From Candidatus Poribacteria bacterium (GTDB lineage Bacteria; Poribacteria; WGA-4E; WGA-3G): a stretch of 64,000 nt of DNA. The notes below the pieces were generated by a model, which was not told the origin of the DNA, ran no database searches, and saw only the letters and a list, made by a program, of their open reading frames with translations. Positions 16,199 through 26,024 of the stretch are shown here, in pieces; the stretch's first letter is position 1; every line of letters starts with the position of its first letter. Location of the stretch: positions 1-64,000 of the forward strand of contig VXMD01000048.1 of assembly GCA_009841255.1 (NCBI GenBank). The letters run 5' to 3'. The position numbers and the translations under genes were made by a program.

Positions 16199-17482
16199 TT
16201 ACTTTTCTTTCCGGTTGTGATGTCTATACCATAACCCCCAGAGAAGTGCTGGAATCAGGTTGAGTGCTGCCATTCCCCACAAGATCATCTGTATCTGAAA
16301 CTGATCTAACAACATCCCAATGATGAGTGAACTGGCACCGCCCATGAGTGTGAAAAGGGCGAACTCCGTGCCGAAGATACGTCCTCGAATTTCGTTCGGG
16401 GCACTTTGAAGTAGCAATTGTGTTGAAAATACCCATACAATCCCGCCACCGATGCTCCTGACAAGTCCACCCAAAAGCACAGTTTCAAAATTAAATAGCG
16501 GTGCCTTGATGGCTATCCCGATCACCGCAATTAAGTAGCCGAGGGTGATGCTGGCTCGGAGCGGTTTGTCCCGATCGCCGGTCCAACGCCGCGCCAGAAT
16601 CGGTCCGATACCGCTTCCGATGCCGTTGACGCAGTATATCATCCCTAAACTCAATGCCCCCCCAACCCCGATAACGAAATAAGTATTGGAGATTTCAACC
16701 AATACGACCTGAACGCCGGTAGACATTAAAAGGGATATCGCTGCCTTATGCATGGCGATGATGAGGATGTCGGGATGCTGGAGCATGTAGCGGAGTGCCG
16801 TTAATTTTGCACGCGCCGGAGCCGCTCCAGCGGTAGAGGGTGAACCCGGGAGTCTAATCTTAAGCAGGAGCCCTGCTGAAATAGCAAAGGTGAATCCGTC
16901 AATGATGAAAGCCGTCTGGCTGCCAAAGAGTCCGGTTGTTAAACCGCCGATAGCGGCACCGACGGCAAGCATCACCGACCAGGTGGCTGCGCCAAGCGTA
17001 TTGGCGGTACCGAGCTCTTGCGGAGAGGTAATATCAGGTAGGATAGCACTCCGTGCGGGACTGAAGAAACCGCTGACGCCAAACAGAAGTGTCGTGAGGG
17101 CGTAAAGCAACCAGATATCGTTTGCATCTCGGACGAAAAGAAAACCGAGAACGACGACGGCGCGCACGAGATCGGTGATAATTAACAGATGCTTCCGGTT
17201 GTATCTGTCAGCGAATATCCCCGCAATCGGGGCAACGGCAAATGGCGCCAACATTCGGATTGTAAACAGAATGCCTAACGCGAGACCAGAGTCGGTGAGT
17301 TCAGCAATGAGGATTGCAGAGGCGATGAGATTAAACCAATCCCCGAGCAGACTGACAATCTGCCCGCCCCAGAGCCAGCGGAAGTTAGCATTCTGTAGAA
17401 TCAGTTCAAAATAGCCGACCGGTTTTCCGATGTCCCGTTGTTCATCCGCGGGCTTTGTTGGGGCACGTTTCTGTTCAGACAA
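16199..17482 (-). CDS. Major facilitator superfamily transporter
   Basis: A 427-residue permease with about 12 membrane helices, of the MFS_3 group that contains EntS-like and macrolide exporters. The A-motif-like loop GIFADRYNRKHLLII sits between helices 2 and 3, and the second half has GRIFGTEFALF. It starts with a TTG directly after the stop codon of the oxidoreductase gene (TAA-TTG), which implies translational coupling. The substrate cannot be assigned; linkage to a Gfo/Idh/MocA enzyme suggests a sugar-like or small organic compound. Confidence 0.85.
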   Translation of the reverse strand: MSEQKRAPTKPADEQRDIGKPVGYFELILQNANFRWLWGGQIVSLLGDWFNLIASAILIAELTDSGLALGILFTIRMLAPFAVAPIAGIFADRYNRKHLLIITDLVRAVVVLGFLFVRDANDIWLLYALTTLLFGVSGFFSPARSAILPDITSPQELGTANTLGAATWSVMLAVGAAIGGLTTGLFGSQTAFIIDGFTFAISAGLLLKIRLPGSPSTAGAAPARAKLTALRYMLQHPDILIIAMHKAAISLLMSTGVQVVLVEISNTYFVIGVGGALSLGMIYCVNGIGSGIGPILARRWTGDRDKPLRASITLGYLIAVIGIAIKAPLFNFETVLLGGLVRSIGGGIVWVFSTQLLLQSAPNEIRGRIFGTEFALFTLMGGASSLIIGMLLDQFQIQMILWGMAALNLIPALLWGLWYRHHNRKEK

Positions 17483-18670
17483 TTAGAGATTCCACCGTTC
17501 GTTAATCGGTTTCTGGTAGACTTCAATATTGCCTGCGACCACCTCTTCATAGTCAACTGCCTGTCTACAGGCATTAGACTCGTAAATCGCTTCACAGATA
17601 GATTTTGCCCGTAGCCCTACTTCTGCATCAAGTTCGGGGGGACGGTTATTTTCTATTGCATCCGCAAAATCGTAGCATTCAAGGACGACGCCATCGGTGA
17701 AGTTGTGTGGAAAGAGCCGCGCGTCTTCTTCCTCGGAAAGGCTTGACCTATATTCGGTGATAAGGCTTTCCATACTATAGCGTGAGCCATCTTTAAGAAT
17801 CACTTCCGCACCATCGAACGGACCGTGGAATATGTCGCCATCATCGAGCAGGCATCCTTCGCTGCCGTAGTAGACAACGTGATGGTAGTCGTGTCCGACT
17901 GCTGCCCATGTACACGTCCAGAGTCCGATGACGCCATTTTTGAAGTTAATGGTTGCGACCCAGGTGTCCTCTTGTTCGTTCTGGACGAGTTGCCCGGCTT
18001 TGGTAACTCGCAAATCCTCAAATTGACAAACACGTCCGTACACGGTGTCTGGGTCGCCGAAAAGATAGCGTAACGTATCGCAATAATGTGCCCCAGAATC
18101 CATCACCATGCCACCGCCGCCGAGCGTTAGGTCGAGTCGCCAGTGCCAGTCACTTTGCGGATCCGGTTCCCGAAAAGAGGCGTGTTGGGCGGAAAACATC
18201 CGTAGATCTCCGAGCATCTGTTTCTCGTTCATTAACCATTCCGCAGTGCGCCGACTCGGCATTCGACGGATGTTCTCAGCAGTCGCAGCGATTTTATTGT
18301 TCGCTTTCGCTGCCGCAATAATCGCATGGCTTGCTTTAACGGTTACGCCCATCGGTTTCTCCACCATGACGTTGACCCCACTATTGAGGCATTTTATGGC
18401 GTTGATATGGTGGTGGGCATGCGACGTGCAAATATCTGCACCGTCTAAATCCGCTGTTGCGAGCATTGTGTCGGTGTCATCAAAGACTGCAGGCTTTTTA
18501 CCCGTTACCTCTTTAACCCTATCTGCGAACTGATCCGCTCGTTCTTTGACCTCATCGCACATCGCGACGAGTTCTACTTTACCCGGTGCCGTTTGGTGTA
18601 TTGTGAGATAAGCGTTGAGATGACCGTTTGCCATGCCACCACATCCGATGATTGCAATTTGGACCGCCAT
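17483..18670 (-). CDS. Gfo/Idh/MocA-family NAD(P)-dependent oxidoreductase
   Basis: A 395-residue oxidoreductase. The Rossmann motif is at the N-terminus (VQIAIIGCGGMANGH), followed by the family sequence VMVEKPMGV (EKP) at about residue 97. The C-terminal alpha/beta domain carries GGGGMVMDSGAHYCDTLRYL with the likely catalytic Asp/His. The frame opens at 18748, but the ATG at 18670 with GAGGAG upstream gives the normal start. Family members oxidise or reduce sugars, inositols or related compounds. The gene is coupled to a downstream MFS transporter. Confidence 0.9.
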   Translation of the reverse strand: MAVQIAIIGCGGMANGHLNAYLTIHQTAPGKVELVAMCDEVKERADQFADRVKEVTGKKPAVFDDTDTMLATADLDGADICTSHAHHHINAIKCLNSGVNVMVEKPMGVTVKASHAIIAAAKANNKIAATAENIRRMPSRRTAEWLMNEKQMLGDLRMFSAQHASFREPDPQSDWHWRLDLTLGGGGMVMDSGAHYCDTLRYLFGDPDTVYGRVCQFEDLRVTKAGQLVQNEQEDTWVATINFKNGVIGLWTCTWAAVGHDYHHVVYYGSEGCLLDDGDIFHGPFDGAEVILKDGSRYSMESLITEYRSSLSEEEDARLFPHNFTDGVVLECYDFADAIENNRPPELDAEVGLRAKSICEAIYESNACRQAVDYEEVVAGNIEVYQKPINERWNL

Positions 18671-18832
18671 AATTTTCTCCTCTTCTACCAAAAATATCTG
18701 ATACGTTATCGTATCATGGATACGCTTTTTCGGCAAATTGAAAACCATTCATTTCTTGGTAGAGACGACCTTTGAATCACTATTTCTCCGTATGATGTGT
18801 AGGAAAAAGATCTGAATGCTTCTCAGTTTTGT

Positions 18833-18861
18833 TTGACAAATAGGCTCTTAGTGGATATGAT
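18833..18861 (+). promoter_or_regulatory. Sigma70 promoter before the barrel protein
   Basis: Perfect TTGACA (18833-18838), 17-base spacer, TATGAT (18856-18861). The barrel gene ATG is 82 bases downstream; the SLC12-like gene follows closely and is probably on the same transcript. Confidence 0.75.
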
Positions 18862-18943
18862 TACTATATGTTTCAGCCGCTGGGGTGGAAGGTCTTTCTG
18901 TTTTGGAAATGGCTCTGAGTTTTTGAGAGAATAAAAGCGCGTT

Positions 18944-19696
18944 ATGAAAAGTCTAATGGAAGAGTTGGCATTGCATGTCGAGTATGGGCGAATCCGTAAA
19001 AGGCGTATATTCTCAGTTGTGGTCCTTCTCTTAATAGTTTGGACGGTGCCAGCGTATTGCCAGTTTGCCGATTTGCCACATGATGCAAAAATAGTGGATA
19101 TTGGTGTAAATGGCAGTGGAACTTCGCAGACGCTCAGTTTAACCGCTGTTGTACCGCTCCGTCGGCTGAATGGCTGGGCGGGGGTCTTTGGTTCGCGCGC
19201 TTCTGGTGAAGAGACGCTCCTTTCTGAGATCGTCAAAGCACACGTCCAAGGTGGCTTTCGCATAGGAACATTCGGCATTGAGGCGTTTACGGATTTAGAG
19301 CGGAATATTACCAAGGGCAGCGCGTTGACCTCCCAAATTGGCAGTTATATCCGTCCGGCAATTTATGAAAGCGGCGCGCTCCGCATATCTGGCGGTATTG
19401 GTGCTTTCCTTGAGAATATACGACCCCGCGCAGACCTTGTGTTCAAAAAATTCAACCCTACGACCATCCGGTGGTTGGCGTTTTCGTCTGTCGGATGGCG
19501 AAGACTCAATACGGTGTTAAAATTCGCGCCAGAGGTGGGTTTCAAAAACTTCACATTTTCAGCAGAGCCTGCTATCACATTGAGTTTATCCACTCGATTA
19601 AGGTTGCGCTTAAGTGGCTCTATGACTTATAATAGTGAACCGTTAACAGAAACATGGCACTACACATATTTATCTGTGTTGCGCGTTACATTGTAA
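18944..19696 (+). CDS. Putative outer-membrane beta-barrel protein
   Basis: A 250-residue exported protein with an N-terminal basic stretch, a hydrophobic signal (residues 25-43, ending AYCQFADL) and then alternating hydrophobic beta strands rich in Thr, Arg and Gly. It ends LSGSMTYNSEPLTETWHYTY and then a Leu-terminated last strand, a layout resembling the DUF481-type barrel at 39631. I do not recognise a specific family. It begins downstream of a consensus promoter and 35 bp before the SLC12-like transporter, suggesting a shared osmotic or ion role. Confidence 0.65.
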   Translation: MKSLMEELALHVEYGRIRKRRIFSVVVLLLIVWTVPAYCQFADLPHDAKIVDIGVNGSGTSQTLSLTAVVPLRRLNGWAGVFGSRASGEETLLSEIVKAHVQGGFRIGTFGIEAFTDLERNITKGSALTSQIGSYIRPAIYESGALRISGGIGAFLENIRPRADLVFKKFNPTTIRWLAFSSVGWRRLNTVLKFAPEVGFKNFTFSAEPAITLSLSTRLRLRLSGSMTYNSEPLTETWHYTYLSVLRVTL

Positions 19697-19731
19697 TTAA
19701 TGGAGGACCTTGAACGAAAGGAAAATTGACG

Positions 19732-22005
19732 ATGTTTTCAAACCTTGGACAGCAATCCGAATCTCCACTCGGCGGTAATGTCCCAAGTTCCCAACAGGGA
19801 CACGGTTTCGGGACCGCCCCTGTATTTCTTGCTTCAGTGAGTACGATCCTCGGTGCTATTCTCTTCTTACGGTTCGGTTACGCCGTCGCGCACGTCGGGC
19901 TCTGGGGAAGTCTCATGATTATAGCCCTGGGGCATCTTGTGACGGTTCCGACGGTTCTGGCGGTGTCTGAGATCGCGACGAACCGGCGCGTGGCGGGCGG
20001 TGGCGCATACTATATTGTGAGTCGATCCTTCGGAGAGAGTATCGGAGGCTCTATTGGAATCGCGTTGTATATCTCCCAAGCGATCTCGGTTGCATTTTAT
20101 ATCGTAGCGTTCGCGCAATCTTTTCAACCTGTCTATGACTGGGTTGCGACGACGTATGGATTGATTCCTGACCCTCGCTGGGTGAGTCTTCCTTTCACTG
20201 TTCTAATGCTTGTGCTTATGTTGACGAAGGGCGCAGGTAGTGGGGTTCGAATCCTGTGGGGAGTGTGTGCTATTTTGGCAGTCTCAATAATTTCATTCCT
20301 TGTGGGACGAGGACCTGAATCCATTCGGCCCGAGGGATTGAATCTTACAGCCCGTATTGAGAATCCCGATAGTTTTGGCATCGTTTTCGCCACATGCTTT
20401 CCGGCATTCACGGGTATGATCGCAGGTTTGGGGTTATCTGGTGATCTGAAAAACCCTCAAAGAAGTATACCGCTCGGTACGATCGGGGCGACATTCGCAG
20501 GTATGGTCATATATGTACTTGTCGCGATTAAGCTCGGACAGAGTGCAACACCTGAAGCACTCAATGCAGATGAATTTATCATGGCAAAGGTTTCGCTATG
20601 GGGCCCTGCTATCTACATCGGATTGGGGGCAGCAGCACTCTCCTCCGCGCTCGGGTCGCTTATGGTCGCACCCCGGACATTGCAAATGCTTGCCCGAGAC
20701 AGTGTGCTACCTATCCCGAGACTCAACCGTCTCATGGAAAAAGGGGTCGGCGAGTCACAGGAACCTGTATATGCGACCTCTGTATCAGGCATAATCGCGA
20801 TCGTTTTCGTGGCGATTGGCGAATTGGACTTTATCGCACAGATTCTAACGATGTTCTTCATGGTAACATACGGTGCGCTCTGTGCGGTGTCGTTCCTGGA
20901 ACACTTTGCGAGTAATCCATCTTATCGTCCTACCTTCCATTCTCGCTGGTACTTATCCCTGTTAGGAACTGTCATGTGCGGTTTGATGATGTTCCAAATC
21001 AGCGTGCTCTACGCCTTCATCTCGATTGGACTCATGGCGGTGACCTACCTCGGACTTCGCAGGAGCCATAAGGGGCAACGCGACTTGACGGCAATCTTTC
21101 AAGGAACAATGTTTCAGTTAACCCGATGGCTTCAGATCACTTTACAGAAAAGTCGGGTCAATTCGTCTGAAGGTGGGTGGCGCCCGTCGATTGTCGCAAT
21201 GACCCGATTCGGAGAAGGACGGCTCGGCCATTTCGATCTACTCCGCTGGATTTGCCACAGGCACGGGTTTGGACACTTCATCCGTCTATTCCCCGGGGAC
21301 TACTCGTTTTCCAGTGAACTCCAAGCACGTATCCATGTGGATGAATTGATTAAAAAGAGCGAGGTCAGCAGAGCCGGTATCTTCGTTGATTCCCTAATTT
21401 GCCCGACCTTTAAACTCGCCCTGACACAGATATTGCAGATGCCAGGAATTTCGGGCTTGCCAAACAATTGTGTGCTCCTTGAGTTCGATCGGGACACCCC
21501 TGACGAGATTGAAGAGGTCGAAGAAGGAATACGTCTTGTTGCGAATTCGTTGTTCAATGTCTTGGTTCTGCGATCGACGGGATACCGCTTTGGGTATCGC
21601 TCCTCAATTGATGTGTGGGTGACGGAGGACAACTTGAAAAACGCCCCAATGATGCTGTTGCTTGCGTTTATCATTGTGGGACATCCAGATTGGAGACGTG
21701 CTGAAATTCGGCTTTTTGCTTGTTCCGAGGCGACGGACGCTGAGCGTGAAGCGAACAGACTCTCGACGCTAATGAAGGAAGGACGACTGCCGATTTCAAT
21801 GCATAACGTGACTTCCGTATCTTACAGCAGCCAGAAAGCATTAGAGCAGGAGATAGAGCATCGGTCCGCTCAGAGCGATTTGGTTATCGCAGGATTAACA
21901 GGAGAAGAGCTCTACTCTGAAAAATTGGCACAAGCACTACGGTCCTACGAGGCTGCCAATGACGTGTTGTTTGTTCATGCAATTGAACAGATTTCAATCG
22001 ATTAA
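19732..22005 (+). CDS. SLC12-like cation-chloride cotransporter / APC permease
   Basis: A 757-residue transporter. The N-terminal half has about 12 helices of the APC fold with the CCC-like opening STILGAILFLRFGYAVAHVG. Residues from about 460 to the end form a long soluble domain, as in eukaryotic SLC12 cotransporters and their bacterial relatives; few amino-acid permeases have such a domain. The start is the ATG at 19732 behind AAAGGAAA; an in-frame TTG six bases earlier is less likely. It probably moves Cl- with Na+ or K+, or amino acids. An MscS channel follows. Confidence 0.83.
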   Translation: MFSNLGQQSESPLGGNVPSSQQGHGFGTAPVFLASVSTILGAILFLRFGYAVAHVGLWGSLMIIALGHLVTVPTVLAVSEIATNRRVAGGGAYYIVSRSFGESIGGSIGIALYISQAISVAFYIVAFAQSFQPVYDWVATTYGLIPDPRWVSLPFTVLMLVLMLTKGAGSGVRILWGVCAILAVSIISFLVGRGPESIRPEGLNLTARIENPDSFGIVFATCFPAFTGMIAGLGLSGDLKNPQRSIPLGTIGATFAGMVIYVLVAIKLGQSATPEALNADEFIMAKVSLWGPAIYIGLGAAALSSALGSLMVAPRTLQMLARDSVLPIPRLNRLMEKGVGESQEPVYATSVSGIIAIVFVAIGELDFIAQILTMFFMVTYGALCAVSFLEHFASNPSYRPTFHSRWYLSLLGTVMCGLMMFQISVLYAFISIGLMAVTYLGLRRSHKGQRDLTAIFQGTMFQLTRWLQITLQKSRVNSSEGGWRPSIVAMTRFGEGRLGHFDLLRWICHRHGFGHFIRLFPGDYSFSSELQARIHVDELIKKSEVSRAGIFVDSLICPTFKLALTQILQMPGISGLPNNCVLLEFDRDTPDEIEEVEEGIRLVANSLFNVLVLRSTGYRFGYRSSIDVWVTEDNLKNAPMMLLLAFIIVGHPDWRRAEIRLFACSEATDAEREANRLSTLMKEGRLPISMHNVTSVSYSSQKALEQEIEHRSAQSDLVIAGLTGEELYSEKLAQALRSYEAANDVLFVHAIEQISID

Positions 22006-22171
22006 GAGGGCGATATCTTGATTTTACCGTGTAACACGAAGTTAAGAGGGCGAAATGTTTCTGGAAGTCATAGAGCGTTTAAGCGTTCTCATAGATGCTG
22101 TTATCAATTGTCACCATATCTCTATTCCGAGCGTTTTCGTGAAGACCCGATAGCAAGTAGGGTGGCATCAG

Positions 22172-23371
22172 ATGAATGAGTTGATTCGACAATTTCTTGA
22201 TTTACTTCAAACGCGGGTAATCACTTTAGGTGAGGAGCCTGTAAAAGTCATCCAAGTTGTTTGGTTAATTGCAACTTTGGCAGTCACATTAACGATCGCG
22301 GGTTTTTTGCGCCGATGGTTCCGACGTCTTTTCGGTAAGCTCGGCATGCCACAAAACCTCAAAGATCGGTTGCTGGCACTGCTGTTCTTGGTCACCCTGA
22401 TTTTTGGAGTCGGTTTGGCATTCCGGTTCGCAGGGATTAGCACTGGGTTCTTTGGTAAGCTTTTTGATTATCCGCTTACCGACCTTTTTCAACCTCCTCG
22501 GAAATCTGAAGAGACCGAAGCCGCTGGAGATGTCGCGAAATTAACGTTGGCGAGGCTTTTTTATGGGTTTGTGATTGTCTTTGGCATGTTTATTCTCTCA
22601 AAATATGTCCAATGGGTGCTGCGGCGACAGGTGTTACAGGCTTTTCACATTGCGGAGCATACCCAGTTTATTTTACTCCGCTTCCTTCACTTTAGCCTTA
22701 TTATTGTCGGAGTCATTATCAGCCTCAGCACCGTCGGGGTGAGTTTCACAAGTTTAGCCTTAATTTTCGGTGGGCTGAGTATCGGCGTCGGTTTCGGTTT
22801 ACAAAATATTGCCTCGAACCTAATTGCGGGGTTTATCCTTATTTTTGAACGCCCTATCAAAATTGGGGATCTCGTGGAGATTATGGACGTTAACATATTT
22901 GGCAGGGTCGGTAGCATCAATCTTCGTTCAACAGTCATTATCGCACTTGATGAGAAGGAGATTATTGTCCCCAATTCTCAGTTAATTACGGAATCCGTTC
23001 ATAATCTCACACACGATAACCTTTGGTTCCGACTTCGTATTCAGGTAGGCGTATCGTACAGTTCAGACGTAGAAACCGTCAAGAAAGCACTCCTCGAAGT
23101 AGCACACGCGCATCCAGACATAATTAAGGAGCCCAATCCTGAGATACCCAATATTACTGCACCTTTCATCCGTTTTACTGATTTCGGGAACTCATCCTTA
23201 AATTTTGAATTGTTGGCGTGGATTCCGGATTGTTTTCAACGTTTTGATATCGCGAGCGATCTCCATTTTATGATTTGGGAAAAATTTAAAGAATACAATA
23301 TAAAAATTCCCTTCCCGCAACGAGATGTCCATTTTTATCCAACGGACACCGAGCGGCAATCAGGAGGATAA
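22172..23371 (+). CDS. MscS-type mechanosensitive ion channel
   Basis: A 399-residue small-conductance mechanosensitive channel. The pore helix TM3 and following segment read FGGLSIGVGFGLQNIASNL, with the Gly/Ala pattern of MscS, then FERPIKIGDLVEI, the start of the cytoplasmic beta domain. Four or five helices precede TM3, more than the three of E. coli MscS. It releases solutes on hypo-osmotic shock. The neighbouring CCC-like transporter supports an osmoregulation group. A 166-bp gap without recognisable signals lies before it. Confidence 0.9.
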   Translation: MNELIRQFLDLLQTRVITLGEEPVKVIQVVWLIATLAVTLTIAGFLRRWFRRLFGKLGMPQNLKDRLLALLFLVTLIFGVGLAFRFAGISTGFFGKLFDYPLTDLFQPPRKSEETEAAGDVAKLTLARLFYGFVIVFGMFILSKYVQWVLRRQVLQAFHIAEHTQFILLRFLHFSLIIVGVIISLSTVGVSFTSLALIFGGLSIGVGFGLQNIASNLIAGFILIFERPIKIGDLVEIMDVNIFGRVGSINLRSTVIIALDEKEIIVPNSQLITESVHNLTHDNLWFRLRIQVGVSYSSDVETVKKALLEVAHAHPDIIKEPNPEIPNITAPFIRFTDFGNSSLNFELLAWIPDCFQRFDIASDLHFMIWEKFKEYNIKIPFPQRDVHFYPTDTERQSGG

Positions 23372-23516
23372 CCGTCAGCAGTCAGCTATCAGAAAATTAT
23401 CAAGTGTACTAAAGTTAGGAAGTTGGTAAGTTACAACTGCACAACTTCGCAATTTCTAATGGTTTCCGATATTCACTTCTCTGAAAACTGAAAACTGGTG
23501 ACTGACAACTCTTTAA
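23372..23516. repeat. Dispersed CTGATAACTGA-type repeat between mscS and phoU
   Basis: The gap between convergent genes starts CCGTCAGCAGTCAGCTATCA and ends with CTGAAAACTGAAAACTGGTG followed by ACTGACAACT. Both are units of the window-wide family. The two ends are separated by about 90 bases of unrelated sequence. Confidence 0.6.
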
Positions 23517-24158
23517 TTAGGTGTGTCGAATTACATCGCCTTTGACGAGGTAATAAACCTCTTCGCTGATGTTTGCCGCGAGGTCACCTATCCGTTCCAA
23601 GTGTCGGAAAAGGAGTAGGAGGCTGATGCCGGGTTGGATGAGTTTGGGGTGTTCGCTTAAAATCGTCAGGAGTTCGTGGAGCATCTTTTCATAAATCGCG
23701 TCTACCTCATTGTCCCGTTCTCGGATTTCTAAGGCATGTTCAGCATTCCGATTAACGAAGGCATCTATAGCCTCTTTCACCATTCCTTGAATCACTTGTG
23801 CGACATAGGGTAAATCTACGAACGGTTTAACCGGCGGATGTTCCGACAACTCAATACTCCGTTTGGCGATTGCAACGCTTTTATCTCCGATCCGTTCAAT
23901 GTTGTGGTTAACCTTCATCGCTGTTGTGAGAAATCGGAGTTCTATTGCCACGGGTTGGTGGAGTGCGATCAGTTGGATGCATAAGGATTCGATCTCGTTT
24001 TCAAACAGATCAATCTTATCGTCTGTAGCAACGACGAGCTGTGCTAACGCGCTATCTCGTGTTAAGACGGATTCAATAGCTTGCCGCAGCATCTGTTCCG
24101 CAAGCCCCGCCATTTCCAATATTTTGTGCTGAAGTCCCTTGATTTCGTGTTCTAACAT
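23517..24158 (-). CDS. phoU: Phosphate regulator PhoU
   Basis: A 213-residue all-helical PhoU with two three-helix bundles. The metal-binding motifs are E/D-rich: DDKIDLFENEIE in the first repeat and ERDNEVDAIYEKM in the second, each followed by HNIERIGD and HLERIGDLAANISEE. PhoU restrains the Pst transporter and PhoR-type signalling when phosphate is sufficient. It is the last gene of the minus-strand pst operon, the usual place. No PhoB/PhoR genes are in the window. Confidence 0.95.
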   Translation of the reverse strand: MLEHEIKGLQHKILEMAGLAEQMLRQAIESVLTRDSALAQLVVATDDKIDLFENEIESLCIQLIALHQPVAIELRFLTTAMKVNHNIERIGDKSVAIAKRSIELSEHPPVKPFVDLPYVAQVIQGMVKEAIDAFVNRNAEHALEIRERDNEVDAIYEKMLHELLTILSEHPKLIQPGISLLLLFRHLERIGDLAANISEEVYYLVKGDVIRHT

Positions 24159-24169
24159 GTTTTTTGATG

Positions 24170-24240
24170 GATTGTCAGTTGCCAGTTCGGAAATCTGCCA
24201 GACAGATTTCCTTTCGGTTATCAGTTAAGAGCGGAGGTTT
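24170..24240 (-). repeat. Dispersed repeat between pstB1 and phoU
   Basis: Contains TTGTCAGTTGCCAGTT and CGGTTATCAGTTAAGAGCGG, plus a local inverted repeat AAATCTG/CAGATTT around 24190-24211. Same family as the copies at 26025, 26909, 28570 and 29676 in this operon. Confidence 0.6.
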
Positions 24241-24302
24241 GTTAAATCAGAGTATGCCTCTTTAACCGACAAATATTCGGCTGTTGGTTTCCCATGCCTG
24301 TC

Positions 24303-25073
24303 TCAACCTAATCTTCCTGTCACATATTGTTCTGTTCTTGTGTCTTGTGGATTTGTGAAAATCTTTTCCGTTGTTCCGAATTCGATCAATTCGCCGCAGT
24401 AGAGAAATCCCGCGACATCGGAGACACGAGCGGCCTGCCTCCTTTTATTCGTGACGAAGATAAGCGTGCAATCGCTTGTGAGATCTCGGATGAGTGTCTC
24501 GATTTTAACGGTTTCAATCGGATCCAGTTCGCCACACGGCTCATCGAATATCAGGATTTCCGGTTCAATAGCCAAGGCACGCGCGATACAGAGGAGTTGT
24601 TGCTGTCCTATAGAGAGGTGTTCAGGGGTTCCGTGCAAAATAGGTTCTACTTCATTCCAGAGTCCAGATCTTTGCAGACTTTTCTGAACGATATTATCCA
24701 GTTGTGAGGATTCGCTTATGCCTGATATCCGCGCCCCGTATGCTACATTCTCATAGATAGAACAATGAAATAATTCAGGTTTTCGGAACACCATTCCAAT
24801 CTTTTTCCGAATGGCGGTGACATCTGTCTTTTTCGCATACATGTTACTGCCCTTAAAAAGGATTTCGCCGCTGAACCTGAAATTCGGTGTAAAGTCATTT
24901 AAACGATTGAAGCACCGGACGAGCGCGCTTTTACCACAATTAGCAGGACCGATGAGGGCTGTTACCTGTCTCGGTTGTACCTCAAATGAGAGGGAGTTCA
25001 GAATCTGATTGTTGCCATACCATACACTTAGGTTATGAATGCTTAGGATGGGTTCTTTATCTTCGGTTTGCAT
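24303..25073 (-). CDS. PstB-like ABC ATPase 1 (degenerate motifs)
   Basis: A 256-residue protein with the PstB layout, but most catalytic motifs are altered. Walker A is GPANCGKS (42-49), with Lys kept. The Q-loop Gln is Arg (MVFRKP, R97). The signature is LSIGQ (153-157) instead of LSGGQ. Walker B keeps D177 and E178 (LIFDEPCGELD). The H-loop His is Asn (VTNKRRQA, N209). It may bind ATP but is unlikely to hydrolyse it alone. It lies between the PstA-like permease and phoU and may be a regulatory or partner subunit. Confidence 0.85.
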   Translation of the reverse strand: MQTEDKEPILSIHNLSVWYGNNQILNSLSFEVQPRQVTALIGPANCGKSALVRCFNRLNDFTPNFRFSGEILFKGSNMYAKKTDVTAIRKKIGMVFRKPELFHCSIYENVAYGARISGISESSQLDNIVQKSLQRSGLWNEVEPILHGTPEHLSIGQQQLLCIARALAIEPEILIFDEPCGELDPIETVKIETLIRDLTSDCTLIFVTNKRRQAARVSDVAGFLYCGELIEFGTTEKIFTNPQDTRTEQYVTGRLG

Positions 25074-25169
25074 CGCTGGTATCGCGAGAAATTTAGTCGG
25101 AGGTCACGCGATCACAATCATCGTGATGGCGTATCTCCGCAGATTCGCGCCTCCGTTTATTCGTGAAAG

Positions 25170-26021
25170 TTAATCGTGTCGTGCCGTAGCAGTAGGAGGG
25201 GTTTCCAACCCCGATTCCTTTAGGAAACTGGAAATAGTACTCAATAGCAGTGCCCCGACTAAGAATAGCATGAATCTGTCCGGTATTCCTCTGCTCCCGG
25301 TTGTATTGCCCGGTATATGAATACCGATAAGTAATGCGGCTGCGGCGAGTGCCCGAGACATTGCACGGCATCCGCCTGCGAGCACCCTTGGAAAGGCAAG
25401 TGGTACAACCTGTTTTGCTAATACTTGCCAGTGATTGGCACCCAACACGTAAGCGGATTCACGGATGGGCGTCGCAACAGATCGAAGTGCCTCTTGGGTT
25501 GTTTTAATGGCTATTGGCATTACCATCAAAATGAAGATAAAAGTCTCTGCGTAAAACACCATAGTGTTACGCTGAAAGGAGGCGGCTTCCAATCCGGATT
25601 GATTCGCATTCTGGACAGACAGAGGTGCTCCAATTTCCCTGAAAACGCCAGCGTAATTAAAGAGGATCGCGATTGCTAATAGTCCGTACAGGAGTGAAGG
25701 AATTTCAGTCAAAAAAGCGACATGGTTTTCCATGAAACGCCGAACCCAACTTGTTGCTGAAAGCCATTCTTGTAAATAAAAAGCACAGGCTATCCCGAAC
25801 AAAATTGCCAAAAGGCTGATAAATAGAATTAGATTGAGATCGCTAAGTAGGCTGGGCAGTGTACCGGATATACGAGATACTGATGACACTTGAATGTTCG
25901 CGGCGCCTATTTTTTTAAGGTCATTCCAGAGGAAAATGAACACTGCGCCTACTATAATGAAGGCGATACCCTGCAAAGCGATTTTTTTTCTCAGTTCTGA
26001 ACGAATCATTGAGGAATTCAT
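25170..26021 (-). CDS. Divergent PstA-like membrane permease
   Basis: A 283-residue MetI-type permease with six helices. Pst-like features are TEIPSLLYGLLAIA (compare GVPSIVHALFGVGA in the main PstA of this locus) and the cytoplasmic EAA-type loop TTQEALRSVATPIRESAYVL that docks the ATPase. The RAAGETAP segment found in typical PstA is changed to RALAAAALLIG. It is the third permease gene of the operon and sits between two PstB-like genes. It is likely part of a second or modified translocator with the degenerate PstB-like proteins. Confidence 0.8.
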   Translation of the reverse strand: MNSSMIRSELRKKIALQGIAFIIVGAVFIFLWNDLKKIGAANIQVSSVSRISGTLPSLLSDLNLILFISLLAILFGIACAFYLQEWLSATSWVRRFMENHVAFLTEIPSLLYGLLAIAILFNYAGVFREIGAPLSVQNANQSGLEAASFQRNTMVFYAETFIFILMVMPIAIKTTQEALRSVATPIRESAYVLGANHWQVLAKQVVPLAFPRVLAGGCRAMSRALAAAALLIGIHIPGNTTGSRGIPDRFMLFLVGALLLSTISSFLKESGLETPPTATARHD

Positions 26022-26024
26022 AGT

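Noticed and set aside
20230-20262. GGGGTTCGAATCC, like a tRNA T-arm
   Set aside because: It lies inside the SLC12-like coding region. No acceptor stem, D-arm or anticodon arm could be matched around it.
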